DNA of 27,047 nucleotides from Branchiostoma floridae (lineage: Eukaryota; Chordata; Leptocardii; Amphioxiformes; Branchiostomatidae), in assembly GCF_000003815.2 (NCBI RefSeq), contig NC_049986.1, forward strand, positions 6,656,259 through 6,683,305, given 5' to 3'. A program made the position numbers and the translations under genes. Position 1 is the stretch's first letter. The number at the start of each line of letters is the position of its first letter. The notes under the pieces were generated by a model, which searched no databases, was not told where the DNA came from, and saw nothing but the letters and a program-made list of their open reading frames with translations. Positions 25,625 to 27,047 of this stretch are shown one piece after another.

Positions 25625-26133
25625 GTTCTGTCACCACTGGCTGAGCTTGTCCAGGTAGACCCACGGGCCAGAGCTGACACATCGTCTTGTTGGGAGACTC
25701 GTGCAGTAGTTTCTAACACCCCAGCTTATGATGGGCACCAACCTCTTCTGTATTGCTGTTCACGGGACATGGAAATACAATGTCAGCAAGGCCACGGCAG
25801 GTAAGTTTTATGGATGACGACATCATTAATTTTAAACATGTAGCCATGGCCGTAGTTGTAGAAGGGAAACTAGTTCGATGTACATGTAGTAGTCAACTTG
25901 GTGAATGATACCAGTCTTCCAGACTTTGTGCATCGATCTTGTATGGCCTGTTTGATGTGATACCATCCAAATTAGTTTTGACCATGACGGATGCGGTTTT
26001 TCCTGCAATGATAATTTTAACCGTTGGGCGGCGCTTTTCTTGTCTTTGCCATAGGATGCACTCCCTTGGCGAAGCAATCTTGATGCTGTTTCACGGTCCA
26101 CTCTGCAATGACGAGAAGACATATCCAAACCAG
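25625..26133 (+). other. Tentative two-exon transcript, product unknown
   Basis: Exon A (about 25,625-25,800) ends at a consensus donor (GGCAG/GTAAGT). Exon B (26,055-26,133) has a good acceptor (TTCTTGTCTTTGCCATAG) and a donor (CCAG/GTAACA). Only one joined frame stays open through both. It encodes ...CSRDMEIQCQQGHGR then MHSLGEAILMLFHGPL and CNDEKTYPNQ, ending in phase 0. There is no upstream ATG in that frame within exon A except the Met in RDMEIQ, and an ATGATGG in another frame stops in exon B. It may be internal coding exons of a larger gene, a non-coding RNA or chance. No family recognised. Confidence 0.3.
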
Positions 26134-27047
26134 GTAACATCGTTATTGTCTGAAGAGTCAAATTAACCTGATGATATCCCTACTAACTGCTATAATCCAA
26201 GTTTATTTTTAGTTGAAAAGACGCCCTCTTTAGAGTATCAATCTATTCATGTAAAACTACAATCCATATGTTAACAGTTGCAGAAGCTTTATTCTTTGAA
26301 TCAACGTTTGAACCTCATTAATAAAATAGAACCATAGACATTATTAACAAAGGGGCACAACCTTAGAAGATGAGCAACACGTATAGACAGCGGAAGTTGT
26401 AACATTCTATTACAATCTGGGTTCGTATGATTATCTTAGAGACGTAGAAGTGACGGCCCAGAATTGCATGGAATGGCGCAGGATGGTCCACAAGAGACGT
26501 TGCCTTGATGCAGACCACTTGACACAACGATGAAGAGACCTTATCAAGTATCAAGTAAGTCAGTATGATTATCTTACGGTTATCTGACGGTGTTTTTTTT
26601 TGCGAGTTACTGTGTGAAGGAAAGACAAAGTTATGTTTTAGATAATTGATGTGACGTGTCATAAAAGCGCGACTTGAGCCCCTAACGTTTTTCTGCATCA
26701 AAAACCAGGATCATCCCCAGTCCATTCTACTCCACAGCTGCATAACAGTCGAGCCTAACGATTTTCTCATCGCATCAATGTGCGCAGTTATAATAAACCT
26801 GCTTCCATCAAACATAAATCATGTGTTGAGCTATAACTTGTTATGCTACGTGTTATTCAACCATATTTTATCCAATGTGATATCCTAGTCTGTTTTATCA
26901 AGCCCCATCCTATGGAATTCCAGTCTTGTGCCTCACGCTAATGTGCCTAGTGCCTCATGCTAATTTTTGCCATCGGAATCACAGCATATAGCCTTCTTCA
27001 CAAAGGTCATAAACTTAGAACATGCGAGAGCGAAGTGGCATCATGAC
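26134..27047. other. Non-coding DNA with a short direct repeat
   Basis: The only structure noted is a 2-unit direct repeat of GTGCCTCAYGCTAAT at about 26,928-26,964. No further exon of the preceding tentative transcript was recognised. Confidence 0.4.

Noticed and set aside
25294-25644. 116-codon plus-strand open frame over the promoter-like cluster
   Set aside because: No family resemblance; it spans the TATA/octamer/CCAAT motifs and is probably chance.

Overview
The window is animal nuclear DNA: AT-rich, mostly non-coding, with short exons bounded by GT-AG introns, a CpG-rich 5' gene end and many transposon relics. Two genes are well supported. One is the 5' end of a Pbx (TALE homeobox) gene. 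The other is a three-exon gene for a small secreted peptide. The Pbx N-terminus, the dense population of small non-autonomous DNA transposons and the LINE relics suggest a marine invertebrate deuterostome. A lancelet (Branchiostoma) is my best guess, not a proof.

Layout. Positions 1-14,889 lie downstream of Pbx exon 2 on the minus strand and are probably Pbx intron 2; no exon 3 was found. This stretch holds a hAT-like MITE with seven subterminal motifs (1021-1335), two tandem duplications (3.0-3.4 kb and 4.3-4.7 kb), a five-copy degenerate array (5.8-6.4 kb), a PIF/Harbinger-type MITE with perfect inverted ends (6457-6817) and a 460-bp LTR element (6935-7394). Pbx exons 2 and 1 are at 14,890-14,963 and 15,151-15,392 (minus), with a CpG-rich upstream region holding CRE, CCAAT and octamer motifs. 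Positions 16-21 kb carry a CTCF-like site, a frameshifted LINE tail, a pogo-like MITE, a 133-bp MITE with a 9-bp target duplication and two foldback structures. The peptide gene occupies about 21,050-22,465 (minus), with octamer, TATA box, two introns and a poly(A) signal visible. Next come an 881-bp nested inverted-repeat element with TA target sites (22,823-23,703), a deleted LINE reverse-transcriptase relic (24.1-24.85 kb), a TATA/octamer/CCAAT promoter-like cluster (25.47-25.52 kb) and a tentative two-exon transcript (25.6-26.1 kb).

The most unusual object is the 460-bp LTR element. It has two 178-bp LTRs that I read as identical (TG...CA), a GGAT target duplication, a primer-binding site matching tRNA-Glu, a polypurine tract and only 104 bp of internal DNA, so it is a TRIM (terminal-repeat retrotransposon in miniature). 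Each LTR contains a tRNA-like segment with an A box and a perfect RNA polymerase III B box, and the element has no run of four T's on the plus strand. This is the architecture of plant Cassandra elements, which carry 5S rRNA promoters in their LTRs, but built here from a tRNA-like sequence. The second point of interest is the secreted peptide precursor: signal peptide, a Trp followed by eight Arg, then an acidic helical tail, laid out like a defence-peptide precursor.
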